Of a stretch of DNA of 64,000 nucleotides, positions 1-11,103 are shown one piece after another. The notes under the pieces are model-generated. The model was not told where the DNA came from and searched no databases. It saw only the letters and a program-made list of their open reading frames with translations. Numbering within the stretch: the stretch's first letter is position 1; the number at the start of each line of letters is the position of its first letter. The stretch covers positions 32,660,497-32,724,496 of the forward strand of contig NC_080670.1 of NCBI RefSeq assembly GCF_030247195.1, written 5' to 3'. This DNA comes from Topomyia yanbarensis. Lineage: Eukaryota; Arthropoda; Insecta; Diptera; Culicidae. The position numbers and the translations under genes were made by a program.

Positions 1-1934
1 ATGTTGGCTACTTTATAACAGTGACACGGAGGACGCGACGAGGGAAGCAACTTCCAGCGACATGTTCGATTTTCGTTTCGTTTCCACCATCCCTTAGGTA
101 CATGTGCACCGTGGAATGGTCGGGCACCACCACCACCGAGAGACGGGAGTGTGTTTGAATAAGCATCCGGAACGGAGGAAGGAGCAGCCAAATAATAATA
201 ATAATGAGCTTTATTTAAAGTTCGTGACGTTTTTCGGGAAGACTCGAGTCGGTAGGAAATGAAATTTAATGGTTATGCGCTAGGAGCGATTGGATGCTTT
301 GTTGGCACTTTGGTCGCACAGAGCTAGTCGGGACGGGAATGGTAAAATCAGACACGTGATTTTTTTTGCGTCAAATCGTAGTTTCTAACAGTGCCGATTC
401 TGCAGTTCGACAGGATTATCGCAAGCATGTGGTTTTTATTTGCAGGAAACCAAAAGTGGTTTGCATAGTTAAAAAAAATAATTTCAGGTAATGGAGTGTC
501 GATTTTTTTGGGTTGGTGGGTTTGGTAACAAATATCTGTTCCACCACGTTAGGGGCTGTTCACCCCGAGCGCTTGTTTCTATTAAAATGAGCTGCTCGAA
601 ACAGGGTCTGTCTCAGAGCGGACGAACAGAGCAAAATTGCCGTAGCTTTTCAGCTACAGCTAAGATGGAAGTCCCTTCACGAGGCTGCGTACGGTAGTTG
701 AGGTAATATAATTTATTTCAACTTTACCTTAAAAGTATACTGTTAAAGCAGTTTATAGTTTTTTTATATTCAAAATTCAAACAAACAGAGCTAATGCTGC
801 TATTAGTTTGAAAACCACGTTTCGTTGACCTGTTTAACCGTTCAACTGCCAGCTACACTTTATAAAACGATAGCGTCGAAACCATTTTCCAGACTTCTGC
901 ATCACCAAATCCAAGACAACGATTCTCGGCGAATGACTTGGATCTGTTTGTTGCAAGACTCAAACTACAACCGTTCGCCAACCAATTAAAAATTACTACA
1001 TTATAAAAGGGTTAAAACCAGGCACTAGCGCTCTACGATAAGGACCCCATGCGATACAGCTAGACACCCAACCCGTTGGCCGGGAGGAATCACCCCATAA
1101 ACGGTCGAATGGGATTTTCGTGGAAACGGCAGCATAAAGCGGGGAATAATCCTCCACAAACTGCAGCGCTCAGAGTCACGAATCTCACCATCTTCGGGGT
1201 CATGTGTGGCTGTGTGTGTGTGTGAATGTCAACCGTGGCAGAATGGGATCACTTTTGAGCTCCTTCGAATTGCTAGCTATTTTTTTTTACTCTGTGTTTC
1301 ACACAAAAATAGGGATAAGGTTGAACATTCTCATTTATGATCATCATAACGAGAAAGCATAATACAACTATTTTCGGAGCAATCCTTTTGTGTCTAGACA
1401 TTGGGCGATTATCGAAACAATTCCGGGAATGATATATTCAATCCGACGGGGTTTACTGATTGCAAACGACAAACTGCCAACAAGATAAATTTGTAATTTG
1501 CCAGAATCCAAATTGCGATATGTAATAACTAATGCCGCTCTAGTTTGGCATTAGCTGGTACATAATTGACGCCACGCTCGACACCGGAGTGCAATACTCC
1601 CGCAAACACTTTATTAACTATTCATTTTCCTGCCAACCGCTCGCTTAAACCCACTCTCTCTCTCTCGCTTTCTCTATCGCCCACTCCCACCGACCGACCG
1701 ACCTACGTAGTGCATTGCGAGATGTTGAAAATTTCAACAGTATCACATTTCAAATTCTACCACCACACACACACACACACACACACGGGTGGCGGCGATC
1801 CATTACAAAGTGCCCCCGTATTTCGGTCAAATTTACTGCGGTGACGACTGTTATGACCCGAAGTCACGTCCTATATCCTCAAGGGTCCGGCTGAGCGGGC
1901 TGGGGCTGCACAGTGGCACGCCTTAGAACAAAAG
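1..1934. other. Unique-looking noncoding DNA, no gene recognised
   Basis: No frame in this stretch gives a recognisable protein. The small open frames (for example 491-697 and 1566-1844) have low-complexity or biased translations. Two microsatellites are visible: a CT-rich run near 1655-1675 and a CA run of about ten units near 1767-1787. The composition is mixed and there is no obvious transposon terminus. Confidence 0.5.
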
Positions 1935-2400
1935 GTGGACTAAAGTCCAAACTTTTCCGTATCGGTTCATATAGGACGTTTTTATGTGATTTTGGTACGC
2001 TGAAGTCGTTTTCGATATTAAAACATTTCAAAAATGAACGTTTACTATTCATTAGGGTGTCTCAAAAATATTTTTTTTTCTAAATCGTTCTTAAAATTTG
2101 TGTATATTAATTTTCGTGTGCTAAATCGTTTTTGATATTACCATTTTCAAAAAAAAATCACTATACATTAGGGTGGCTCAAAAATAATTATTTTGTTGTA
2201 AAGGTTCAAATTTTTTTAAAGACATTTTTGTGCGCTGAATTCCTATGTTGGTTATAGAAAATAGAAATTAACTTTACTACTTATTAGAGTGGCTCAAAAG
2301 TAAATAATTTGTCTTTTATAAAGATTTCTTTCAATTGTAATTTTGAAATTTATTTTCCGTATTGAAACGAATTGATTGACATCTCATTATGGGGCTTTAG
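1935..2400. repeat. Degenerate ~115-bp tandem repeat (GGGTGGCTCAAAA type)
   Basis: A landmark reading ATTAGGGTGTCTCAAAAAT recurs at about 2053. It recurs as ATTAGGGTGGCTCAAAAAT at about 2167 and as ATTAGAGTGGCTCAAAAG at about 2284, a spacing of about 115 bp. Between the landmarks the units share blocks such as GTGCTAAATCGTTTT or GCGCTGAA. A weaker fourth unit may be present near 2385. The units are diverged, so this is an old array. No coding content. Confidence 0.65.
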
Positions 2401-4504
2401 AAATGACTATATTATTTTTAAGGATCAAATAAGATGTGATTGTCTAATTTTGGAACGTTTAATTGATTAGTGGGTTACTTGGTATGAAAACTACATTTTT
2501 TTTCATTTTCAAACAAACATTTTCAGCGTCTTAGTGGAATATTGATTTACATTCACTAATCAACAAGATGGTTAACGATGTTGTTTTCGCAGGTGTGTTT
2601 TAAGTTGCTTAGATTGCTTATTTCATACCTTAAACTAAAATAAATCCAAAATCCTTTTTTCGCGTATATGTTTCATTTAAAAATGATCTTATTTTATTTG
2701 GATTATATCGCATACCCTTAAGCTATATCAGTGCTATGCAAACTAGGAAAAAATAGTCTCACCAAATGACTAGATCTCAACTGTGTTCACTCAATTTGAC
2801 AGTTATTGCGTAAGTTAGCAAAAATAGTTCATGAAACATTTTATGACACATTTCAGATGGTTGAAAATATTTACTGAATTTTAAACATTCTTAATTCCTT
2901 TACCACTTAAAAACCATACTTCCCACTCGGATCCTTACTCTTGATCACTAGTAAAACCCTTGTAGATCATGCTCTAAATGCAATTTGAAAGTTGTGCATA
3001 AATTAGTGCCATTATTCTAGTCATAAAGTGAATATTCAAATTAAATATCAGTAATAACCATGCGTCTCCATTCACAGTTTTTTCAAATTTTGACTGCTCA
3101 TCGCAAGTTTTCGCAAAACTAGCATAGGCTCATTTTAAAGAGAAAACGAAAAGCTTTCGAATGAGCATAGTGCGATCGCGGGCATTCACGGGCGTCGTTG
3201 TTGTTATCACTTTAGAAGTTCGAATTCAATAAAAATTCATGACAAACAGTTATCTAAACACTAACTAAACCAACTAGTGACTTATTTTTTCGATTTTACG
3301 ATGTAATTTTATCACACGGATAATTTTGGTGAAGTAATGCAATTCATAAAATCAACCGTTTCTTTGAAAAACGAGAATAACCGTATATAGTTCCTATGGT
3401 CAAATAATGCAAAAAACACTTGAGTTATGCCCTTCAAAAAGCTGTCAAAAATTCATTTTGTATTCAAATCACCTAAAATCTCGCGAAAATGTCTCTGATG
3501 GCTCAGCTGATACGAGAAAAATACTAGTGAGAACATCGCATAACCTTCATATATGGACTTAAGTCCGGGCTCGTCCCGCTGTGGGCTGGGGCTTGCATGT
3601 TTGCTACTGACACGACACTTCCCACAAACGTAATCGCAGTAATGCATTTCGCATTTAGAACTCTCTAACACAGTGTTTGACAGTGCAATTTAATGGTGCC
3701 TTCAGTTGGTGTTCGGGGTGGTCATAAATTCGGAAGGTGAGGGTGGTGTTTTTTTGAAGGAAGACAAATTACTCGTCGGTTAGTTGGCTTCGTTTGCTGA
3801 AGTCACGAGAGATGTTTGTTTCGGAAAAATCGTCACACTTAGCATCAATCATTGTTATCAACCACACCACCAATGCTACCAATGCTATCATCACAATAAT
3901 AGTTCGAAATTGATGTTCCAAACCGAAACATTTCTACCCTTACCCACTCTGTGGTCCGTCCATCCCTACGATAGCAATTGCGAGACACCAGGAGCAAACG
4001 ATGACGACTCGGGATGACAGTTGGTGCGGTGCGGTCAAACTCGGCCACTACTGCCTGCAACTCGCTGCTGCGGCAGTGTACTTAGCTGAAATACATAAAT
4101 GCATTTTGCAAACTACCTACCTCTACACACACACACACGCACGCCGCACTCGACAGTCGGTCGACGGCTGCACGAAGCTAGGTGAAATGTGGAATGAATG
4201 AGTGACCTGTGCTGCGACCGTGGTGTAATTTTAATTGGATGTTCATTCAAGTGGTGGCGCTGTTTTTGGCGTTTGGGAAAAGTGTGAACATTTAGTTTGC
4301 CTGTCGTCTGTCGTCGGACGGTTTTTGCACAGATATGGATGTAATTACGCATGGGTTTTTTTTCTGTAAAAGGCCACGAAACGGAGGTTAAAGTTGACAA
4401 TTTAGCACCTTATTCCTGGAATACCTCAAGGGAGCCCACTACGACCTGTTATATTTTGGCTCTGTATGAAAGATACAAACATTTTAATCTTTTGATAGCT
4501 CTTT
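2401..4504. other. AT-rich noncoding DNA, no gene recognised
   Basis: No open frame here resembles a known family. A short AC microsatellite lies at about 4122-4140. The overlapping small frames around 3453-4400 on both strands cover ordinary low-information sequence. Nothing else can be supported. Confidence 0.45.
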
Positions 4505-6245
4505 ACCACCACATGGGATTAGAAATGATGAGACGAGGTTCCGTAGTCGGATTCACAAAGATCACATGAAAACGACTCAGCGCGCTGAATAATTGCCATG
4601 TGAAAATTGAGTTTGCAGTGACCGGTTAAAGCCCTGGTAAGCATGTCGCAGAGGAGTTTCGAAAAATGTAGGAAATTTTTCGACATCATTGGGCATGGTT
4701 GTTCTAGAAACGCCTTTCTAGATTTCTCCAATAATTGCTGTCCTCGAACGAAGCCCAGGATCAGGCATTTTTCTCTTATCCAACTTATCTAAAATAGGAG
4801 AGTGAGCTCAGGGCCAATGAAGTCAATCGCTGCACCTGCCCTGGCCAAATCGTTGGCTAATTCATTTCCAATAATACCGGAATATCCGGACACCCATACA
4901 AGACAGCATACAAGTGTTAACAATGGCTTAGTTATTCGATTTTAGTAGTTTGGCCCGTGATTTGTTCCAGCTAAGGATCCGGATTGTAGCCTGACTATCG
5001 GAGTAGAAGTTTATAACTTTTCCGAATAAGCTCTGTTGCATGGCCGATTGTACCCAGCACTTAATCGCGAAGACTTCTGCTTGGAATGCAGTACAATATC
5101 TACCTAGCGAGTGAGACTGCTCCAATCTCATTTCACGACAGTAGACACCAACACCAGCACGTCCCTCCATCAGAGAACCGTCAGTGTAACAGACCAGTTT
5201 CGTTCGTTGCTGTATCTCCATTTAGCCAGACAACCACTCCTCTCGAGAGGGAATCTTCACATGGAATGTTCTGTAACGAAAAATGCATGTGAGTGTAATA
5301 TCGCTAGGAGCAAGAATCTCTTCACCCCTGATAACCATTTGTGACCACAGTCGTGTGTGACTGCTACTAAGACCAAGCCTCAAGGACAGCAATCGAAGTT
5401 GTGTTGGAAGCACCAGCCAACGCCATGAGCGTCTTTGTTGGCAGATGGTTTAGCTTTGACGGGACCGTCATCACTTGACTTGACAGTATTGAACGTACAA
5501 TTGTCGTGTAAATCCAATAGATGTATTTGGGTTTGAGACCCCAGGTCTTTCCGAAAGTTCGTCTGCACTGCCCGAAGGCCATGCAAGCTTTTATTGAGTT
5601 CAAAACTCAATTCAGTTTGGAATCCAACAGAGCTCCAACGTATTTGGCTTGATCTACACACAGTAGCTCTGAATCAAGGAACTGCAAGGGACGATCCCCG
5701 GTTGTAATCCGCTTCTTCGTGAAAAGAATCATTGGAGTTTTGTTTGGATTAATTGATAATTTAACTTGTCGACACCACCGTTCAACAGCTCTTAATATTT
5801 GTTTCATCAAATCAAAGATTGATCCGATGCAAAATCCAGTACTTAGTATTTGGTTACTGTCAGTAAACCCGTAGGTTGGAAATCCAAGCTCATTGAGTTA
5901 CCTCAACAAGCCGTCGACAACCAGGTTCCCTAGCAAAGGTAACAGAATGCCACCCTGAGGACAGCCGCAAATACTAAATTTCCGTACCATTGTCTGTCGC
6001 AGTGACGACCAAAGAGTGCGGCTGCTAAGCATTGCGTTTATTCAACTCAAGACACATGAAGATTGTCCGTGACTGCTAGAATAGACTGGAAGAATACATT
6101 ATCAAAAGCACCCTCAATATCTAGGAATACACCCAAGCTAGATTTAAGGTCTTTGCAATGTTGTAAACAGCATTGTGAAGCAGAGTGATCGTGGATTTCC
6201 TACACTGATATGTATGTTTTGTTTTGTACAGTTGATATTCAAACT
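4505..6245 (-). mobile_element. Degraded non-LTR retrotransposon with RT, RNase H and Cys/His tail (I/LOA/R1-like)
   Basis: Reading the minus strand from about 6245 downwards gives the middle and end of a LINE polyprotein in several frames. RT motifs: a YQxxKST-like start and LGVFLDIEGAFDN (about 6100-6170), then CPQGGILLPLLGNLV (about 5930-5980). At the place of the catalytic YADD box the sequence reads YGFTDS, so the active site is lost. SINPNKT and YVGALLDSKLN follow (about 5610-5760). An RNase H domain comes next, with YTDGSLMEGRAGVGVYCRE (about 5130-5190), FYSDSQAT (about 4990) and GNELANDLARAG (about 4840-4870). The C-terminal part has LTGHCKLNFH and a CxxC...HH-like motif ending near 4518. 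RT followed by RNase H is known for the I, LOA and some R1-like clades; the exact clade is inference. In-frame stops and frameshifts make it inactive. Confidence 0.85.
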
Positions 6246-6392
6246 GATAGTTATACAACCGATTAAAAGTTCAGTGCTTTCCTAAGGCTAATGAATGTTT
6301 TACTTTTATAAATTAAACACGAAAACAATTTTTTAGAAAATCTTTCCATGGCGACACGGAAATTCTAAACCATTAATATAGAGCACCAACAG
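6246..6392. other. Short spacer between LINE and SINE
   Basis: Sequence between the LINE remnant and the SINE target-site duplication. Nothing recognisable is seen. Confidence 0.4.
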
Positions 6393-6581
6393 AACACGAA
6401 CAGAGGCAGGCATAGCGCAGTTGGTAAATCGATTGCCTTGTAAGCAGCTCATCCGGGTTCGATTCGCAACCCTGCACATAGGGTTAGAAATTTTTCTAAA
6501 CTGTTTTCTCTGACCCAAAAAGAGGTGAATGAACCTAAGGATTAAACCTCTATAATTAAAATATAAAAAAAACACGAACAG
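6393..6581 (+). mobile_element. tRNA-derived SINE, full length, with target-site duplication
   Basis: The element body is about 6404-6570. It starts with a pol III A box (TAGCGCAGTTGG, 6413-6424) and a B box (GGGTTCGATTCG, about 6456-6467), in tRNA spacing. A conserved body follows (CACATAGGGTTAGAAATTTT) and a 3' part reading AGAGGTGAATGAACCTAAGG, ending in an A-rich tail. It is flanked by an exact 11-bp repeat AACACGAACAG at 6393-6403 and 6571-6581, the mark of LINE-mediated retrotransposition. Four related copies lie at 34581, 54225, 54828 and 55157, so this is a dispersed family. It is not a functional tRNA gene: the acceptor stem cannot close and the tail is SINE-like. Confidence 0.88.
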
Positions 6582-6619
6582 TTTTGTGAAATATTAAAAA
6601 CGTGTTCGCTTTAGGTTTG

Positions 6620-6962
6620 TTTGTAATATTATTCAAAGTTAGGTGTTTCAGGGCGACTGACAAAGTATTTTTTCGAAAGACTTCTTGATACCAATTGACA
6701 AAAATCCCTGAAGTCAGTTAATGCTAGATGTTTAACTTAAGAAATGTTCAACCGTGACAGATAGTTAGAAAGTTCACGCAGACTTGCTCAGATTTGTGAT
6801 ATTCTGGCCAAAGCAAGAAAATGACATTACTAGCGAAAGGCTCTTTATGAAGGATTACCACGTCTACATACCTGACCACATAGTAGAGATCGACGGTGTG
6901 TTCACCGATTCGATTTTGTTATGTGTAGATCTACAAATCCTTTAAGAAAGATTACCACGTCT
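6620..6962 (+). pseudogene. Gag-like LINE ORF1 fragment, copy 1, 5' part
   Basis: This is the upstream part of a Jockey-type ORF1 (Gag-like nucleic-acid-binding protein), cut off by the Juan-like insertion that follows. The conceptual translation contains YHVYIPDHIVEIDGV (about 6855-6900), which matches the segment ahead of the zinc knuckles in such proteins. The same segment recurs at about 7965-8030, 8780-8840, 9510-9580 and 9605-9680. Sequence from about 6620 is also repeated near 9150. Start and frame are degraded. Family assignment rests on the downstream zinc-knuckle part of the same copy. Confidence 0.6.
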
Positions 6963-7975
6963 AAAAATTATCTTACTAATCGTACCCTACAGGTTTCTCA
7001 TCAGAATTGTAAATCTAATAAGCTACCCGTTGAAGCAGGCGTCCCTCAAGGATCAAGCGTCGCACCAATACTATACAATATTTTTACCTCTGATCTTCCA
7101 AATCTACCTACAGGCTGTAAAAAGTCACTTTTCTGTGATGATACTAGCATCTCAGCCACTGGTACGAGTCTTCGTATTCGACTGCAACGAAGCTTAAATA
7201 TTTTCAATGATTACCTGAAAAAATGGAAAATTTCCACTAATGCGGCAAAAACACAATTGATTGTGTTTCCGCATAAGCCAAGAGCTTCTTCTCTTAAACC
7301 AAATAATAACCATAGTATTAAATTTAATGGTTTGAATTTAACGTGGTCAGATCAAGTTAAATACTTGTGTTTGATTTACAATAAAAAACTCACTTTTAAG
7401 GATCACATTCAAGGAATCCAAACAAAATGCAACAAATATATAAAATGTTTATACCCTCTTACAAATTAATTTATAAACAAATATTTAGACCGGCAATGCT
7501 ATATGCAGTGCCAATCTGGGCAAGTTGTTGTGCTACTAGGAAGAAAACGCTTCAAAGGATTCAGAATAAAATTCTGAAAATGATTTTGAAGCGTCCTCCC
7601 TGGTTTAGCACAAATGAATTGCACAGACTGGCAAACATAGAAACATTAGAAATTATGACGAACAGTATTATAAGCAACTTCCGACAAAAATCTTTAATTG
7701 CAACGATTAGCTCTCTTTATAGTTTATAAGTTAGTTTATAAGATTTGTTTAGATCCTTATTCAGAAGACAAGTAGGTTTAAAACATCCTACTGAAAAAAA
7801 TACTTAACTGCGAAAGCATACTATAACTTAATAATAATTAACTGAATCATGTAAACAATAGGGCTGAAAAGTCACCACTTGTGGCTGAACACCCAATATA
7901 CTAAATTAGAAATGTAATGCAAATAAAACAATATAATCAAATAGAAAATAATATAAAAAAAGATTACCACGTCTA
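6947..7975 (+). mobile_element. 5'-truncated Juan-like (Jockey clade) LINE insertion with 17-bp target duplication
   Basis: The element runs from about 6964 to 7958. It is flanked by an exact 17-bp repeat AAAGATTACCACGTCTA (6947-6963 and 7959-7975), so this is a single insertion into the Gag-like repeat. The translation begins inside the RT domain: KNYLTNRTLQV, AGVPQGSSVAPILYNIF (PQGS at about 7044-7055), then LFCDDTS at about 7128-7145 where FADD is expected. KTQLIVFPHKP, WSDQVKYLCL and KCNKYIKCLYPL follow. A small deletion with frameshift near 7466 moves the reading to IFRPAMLYAVPIWASCC and QRIQNKILKMIL, ending at 7729. The upstream ATG at 6921 belongs to the host repeat, not to this element. 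The AT-rich 3' UTR ends in a short A run. The protein closely resembles mosquito Juan elements as I know them. The copy is 5'-truncated and inactive. Confidence 0.9.
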
Positions 7976-8450
7976 CATACCTGATCACGTCGTTGAGATC
8001 AACGGTGTGGTCACCGATTCGAGTTTGTTAGGCGTGGATGTGCTGAGGTACGGGGTTTACTTGTTCAAGCTCCTCTTGCTTCAGTGAATGAAGATATTGA
8101 ATGACATTCGCAGAAAACGACACAAAATTGTATGTCCTGTGGAACTGCTTTGCCTAATTACATCTTCTTCAACAAAGTTCGTCGGTTTTGTTCGGCTGTT
8201 TGCATCGCGCGTTATGTTTTGCACTAAATACCAGCTAATGGACCATTGTAATCCAATAAGAGCATATGTGCTGGTATGTGCTCGGAGAATCACGACGATG
8301 ACTTTTGCATTGGGAATGTTTAAAAGTGTGCATACTGTGAAGAGAGTTCACGGGATCTACTACCATTTCCCGCGTACAAGCACCGCCCGGATAATCTGCA
8401 ACGTTCCCTTAGAAGACGTTCTGAGTCACTTTTAGGACTTTCGTAGTGTG
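7976..8450 (+). pseudogene. Gag-like LINE ORF1 fragment, copy 1, 3' part with zinc knuckles
   Basis: Continuation of copy 1 after the Juan-like insertion. It reads VEINGVVTDSSLL and a GVYLFKL segment, then a frameshifted LPNYIFFNKVR. The knuckle region follows from about 8278: C-SENHDDDFC, a stop, then KCAYCEESSRDL and AYKHRPDNLQRSLRRRS (to about 8440). This CxxC...HxxxxC then CxxC layout, followed by a basic YK.R...RS tail, is typical of Gag-like ORF1 of Jockey-type LINEs. The open frame at 8088-8435 runs in a different frame and is not the ancestral reading. Several stops and frameshifts; a pseudogene. Confidence 0.65.
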
Positions 8451-8639
8451 CACGATTTCTTTACAACAAATTCATTCCATTCCATTCCAATCTACATAAT
8501 AATCCCGATTCCTAAAGTATAAATCGCAAAATTTCAATGCCAATCCAATGAAACACTCCAAAATCTCTCCCTTCACTATCATACAATAACCCGAAGAAAT
8601 TATTGTTAGAAACCGCAAAGTTTCGACTTAGCTCGTTCG

Positions 8640-9080
8640 TGTAAAATCATTTGGCGCTAGATGTTCAATTTAAAGAATGTTCCACCGTGACAGATAGCTA
8701 AAAAGTTTGCGCAGATACTTTCAGAACTGTGATATCCTACCTAAAACAAGAAAATGATGTTACTGGCGATAAGTTCTTTATGAAGGATTACTACGTCTAC
8801 ATGCCTGACTACATAGTTAAGATCGATGGTGTGGTCATCGATTCGAGTTTGTTATGCGCGAATCTATTCAGGTACAAGATTTACTGTTCCAAGCTTCCCT
8901 TGCCTCAGATTGATGAACAATTTGGATGGCAATCACACAAGCCGAGGCCAAATTTTATGTCTCGCTAAACTCGTATCGTGACCTTTGGCGCTTCACCTAA
9001 TTACGTCTTCTTCAACAAAGTTCGCCTGTTTGTACTGCGCGTGATGTTTTGCATTGTATTTAATATTTAAAAAAAAATTA
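8640..9080 (+). pseudogene. Gag-like LINE ORF1 fragment, copy 2
   Basis: Second copy in the row. The frame 8729-8968 reads KQENDVTGDKFFMKDYYVYM, then DYIVKIDGVVIDSSLL and KLPLPQIDEQFGW. A frameshift leads to PNYVFFNKVRLFVLRVMFC (about 8997-9055). This PN..x.NKVR.xVxRVMxC stretch lies just ahead of the first zinc knuckle in Jockey-type Gag proteins. It then breaks into an AT-rich insertion (about 9056-9100) and the knuckles are missing. Unlike copies 1 and 3 it has only one VEIDG unit. Confidence 0.6.
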
Positions 9081-9420
9081 ATTAATGTATTTAATTTAGC
9101 ATATGGACCATTGTAAGCACAAAAGCACTAAAGTATTTTTAAAATGAAGATTTGACTGTAATATTATTCAAAGTCAGGTGGTTGAAGGCAACTGACAAAC
9201 CATTTTTTCGGAAGGCTTTTTGAAATCAGTTGATGTTTGAAGGCGACAAACGGAGGATTTTTCAAGAAACTGGAGACTAAAGGTGCAGTTCGTTTAGTGA
9301 GCAGACGATTTATTAGGGAACTCTACCCACCTCTATCGAATTCCAAAAGATTCGATCGAAGCTTGTTCGTGTTCGACTGTCGCTCATTTCATGTAAATTC
9401 CAGTCGTTAATCTGAAAAAT
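9081..9420. other. Spacer between Gag-like copies 2 and 3, partly repeated
   Basis: The part from about 9150 to 9235 repeats the sequence at about 6620-6700 (shared AATATTATTCAAAG and GACAAACCATTTTTTCG-like blocks). This shows that the duplicated unit extends upstream of the coding remnant. The rest (about 9240-9420) is not recognised. Confidence 0.5.
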
Positions 9421-10110
9421 ACGAGAAATTAGTTAACGGTAGATGTTTACCTTAGTAAATGTTCCTGGCCAAAGCATTCAATGACATTACTAGCGATAAG
9501 TGCTTTATGAAGGATTACCACGTCTATATACCTGACCACATAGTAAAGATCGACGGTGTGCTCACCAATTCGAGTTCGTTATGCGTGGATCTACAAGTTC
9601 TTTATGAAAGATTTCCACGTCTACATGCCTGATCTCATAGTTGAGATCAACGGTGTGGTCACCGATTCAAGTTTGTTATGCCTTAATCTACGGAGGTTAC
9701 TATTTTAAGATCACCTTGCTGCAGTGAATAAAAATTTTGATTGGCAATCGCGCAGGACGTGACAAAATGATATGTCCTTTTAAACTCATATCGGGTGACC
9801 TTTGGCGGGACGAATTTGCTTAATTACGTCTTCTTCGACAAAGTTGCCTGTTCGGATATTTATATTAAATACAAGAAACGGGACCATTGTAGCAATATTG
9901 TCCGGTGTGGCAAGTGCGCCCAGATTCATGACGATGACTATTGCATTGGGAATGCTGAAAAGTGAGCATATTGTGGGGAGAGTCCACGGGATCTACCTCC
10001 ATGTCCCGCGTAGAAACATCGCCTGGTGAATTTACAACGCTCCCCAAAAAGACGCTCTGGGTGACTTTTATTCGTTCGCGATGTGCACGATACAGGAGTA
10101 TCTTTGTATA
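9421..10110 (+). pseudogene. Gag-like LINE ORF1 fragment, copy 3, best-preserved zinc knuckles
   Basis: Two VEIDG-type units follow each other here (about 9508-9596 and 9603-9690), as in copy 1. The knuckle region starts at about 9902 and reads RCGKCAQIHDDDYCIGNAEK, a TGA stop, AYCGESPRDLPPCPA, a TAG stop, and KHR. The C-x2-C-x3-H-x4-C pattern and the later CGESP...CP.YK motif fit the paired knuckles of Jockey-type Gag proteins. The two in-frame stops show it is dead. After about 10110 the sequence becomes rich in ATCCCAATTC-like blocks that may still be element. Confidence 0.65.
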
Positions 10111-11014
10111 ATAGCTAGCTATTGAATGAAATTATTCCAATTACAACCTCAAATCCTATTTCAATTCTAAATCCTATTCAATTTTTAATCCAAATAATAA
10201 TCCCGATTCCTAATTCATCTTCAAGCCCAAAATATCAATCGAAAAGTTCAATTTCAAATCAAAAACACACCAAAATCCCTACCTTAAAGTTCCAATCCCG
10301 CAAGCCCAATTTCGTTAAAACGAGGGAGAGTTTGGCAACCCTGCCCTTCATGACCTTTTTGAATGTTGTAAACTACCTCGATCTCTAGCAGTTTGCCTTC
10401 AGTAATGATTTCGACTCAGAGGTCGAGAATATCTAGCTACCTCATTTACGAGGCCTTCCGTCGACATCGCGATATATCATCATCTATCAAGAACATTCCC
10501 GGCGATAGCCCGGTCCGAAAGGAGGAACTACAACCGTTTTAGTTATGGAATTCGCGTTTCGACTTCGTCTCATCAGAATCCGACACTAACTTGGTGGCAA
10601 AATCAAGCTAGCGTCGGATTGATGACAGTTCCAAAGAACGAAAACAAAGTCCTGCGTGATGTCCCGCATGAAAAGGAGTTCTGATTAAGCTGATGAAAAT
10701 TAGAGAAATCGAAACTTAGTTTGGCTTAGCTTCAAAAGACAGCCACCTGCTCGCTAACATCTGAAGAGACCACGACATATCATTACCACCGCGCTGCCTT
10801 CTGCTCTAAATTTGGTGATCGTAAATGTTCGAATTTCCGAACTATCTTAATTCGACCTTAACTTTAATCTCGGGATTTTTTTCTAAAAATAATTGTTTTT
10901 TTTTGGTTCTATTGCGAATGTTTCTTTTGTCTCGATAGGATTCGACTTAGTGCCGCACGAACTTATTGCTTGCCAAACAAGATACTTTTTGGATTCCTTT
11001 TTAACACTTCCGCA
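10111..11014. other. Tail of Gag-like repeat and dispersed-repeat sequence
   Basis: No gene. The stretch 10122-10388 translates to an I/P/N-rich frame and may be degraded element. From about 10545 to 10605 it shares GTTTCGACTTCGTCTCATCA and a CCGACACTAACTTGGTG-like block with the reverse strand at 58984-59045, so a dispersed repeat lies here. About 10610-11014 holds nothing I recognise. Confidence 0.45.
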
Positions 11015-11103
11015 TTTTCTAGGGTAGTGTTCGGCGTTTCAGTCTTTATTATTTAAGAACTTAATAAATAAAAACTGAAACGCCAATTCCTAACCTAGAA
11101 AAT
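11015..11103. repeat. 89-bp near-perfect hairpin
   Basis: The left arm (11015-11058) begins TTTTCTAGGGTAGTGTTCGG. The right arm (about 11062-11103) is its imperfect reverse complement, with GGCGTTTCAG paired to CTGAAACGCC and TTTTCTAGG paired to CCTAGAAAA. There is almost no loop. A half copy (GCTGAAATGCCGATTCCTAACCT-like) occurs near 36726-36748, suggesting a small MITE rather than a unique structure. Confidence 0.6.

Noticed and set aside
6404..6480. Functional tRNA gene
   Set aside because: A and B boxes are present, but the acceptor stem does not close and the body continues into a SINE tail with an A-rich end and target duplication.
6921..6962. ATG at 6921 as the start of the Juan-like protein
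   Set aside because: It lies in the host Gag-like repeat and left target duplication, upstream of the insertion; the LINE itself begins inside its RT domain.
8088..8435. 115-codon open frame as an independent gene
   Set aside because: It is an off-frame reading of the Gag-like ORF1 remnant. The ancestral frame with CxxC motifs is another one and is interrupted.
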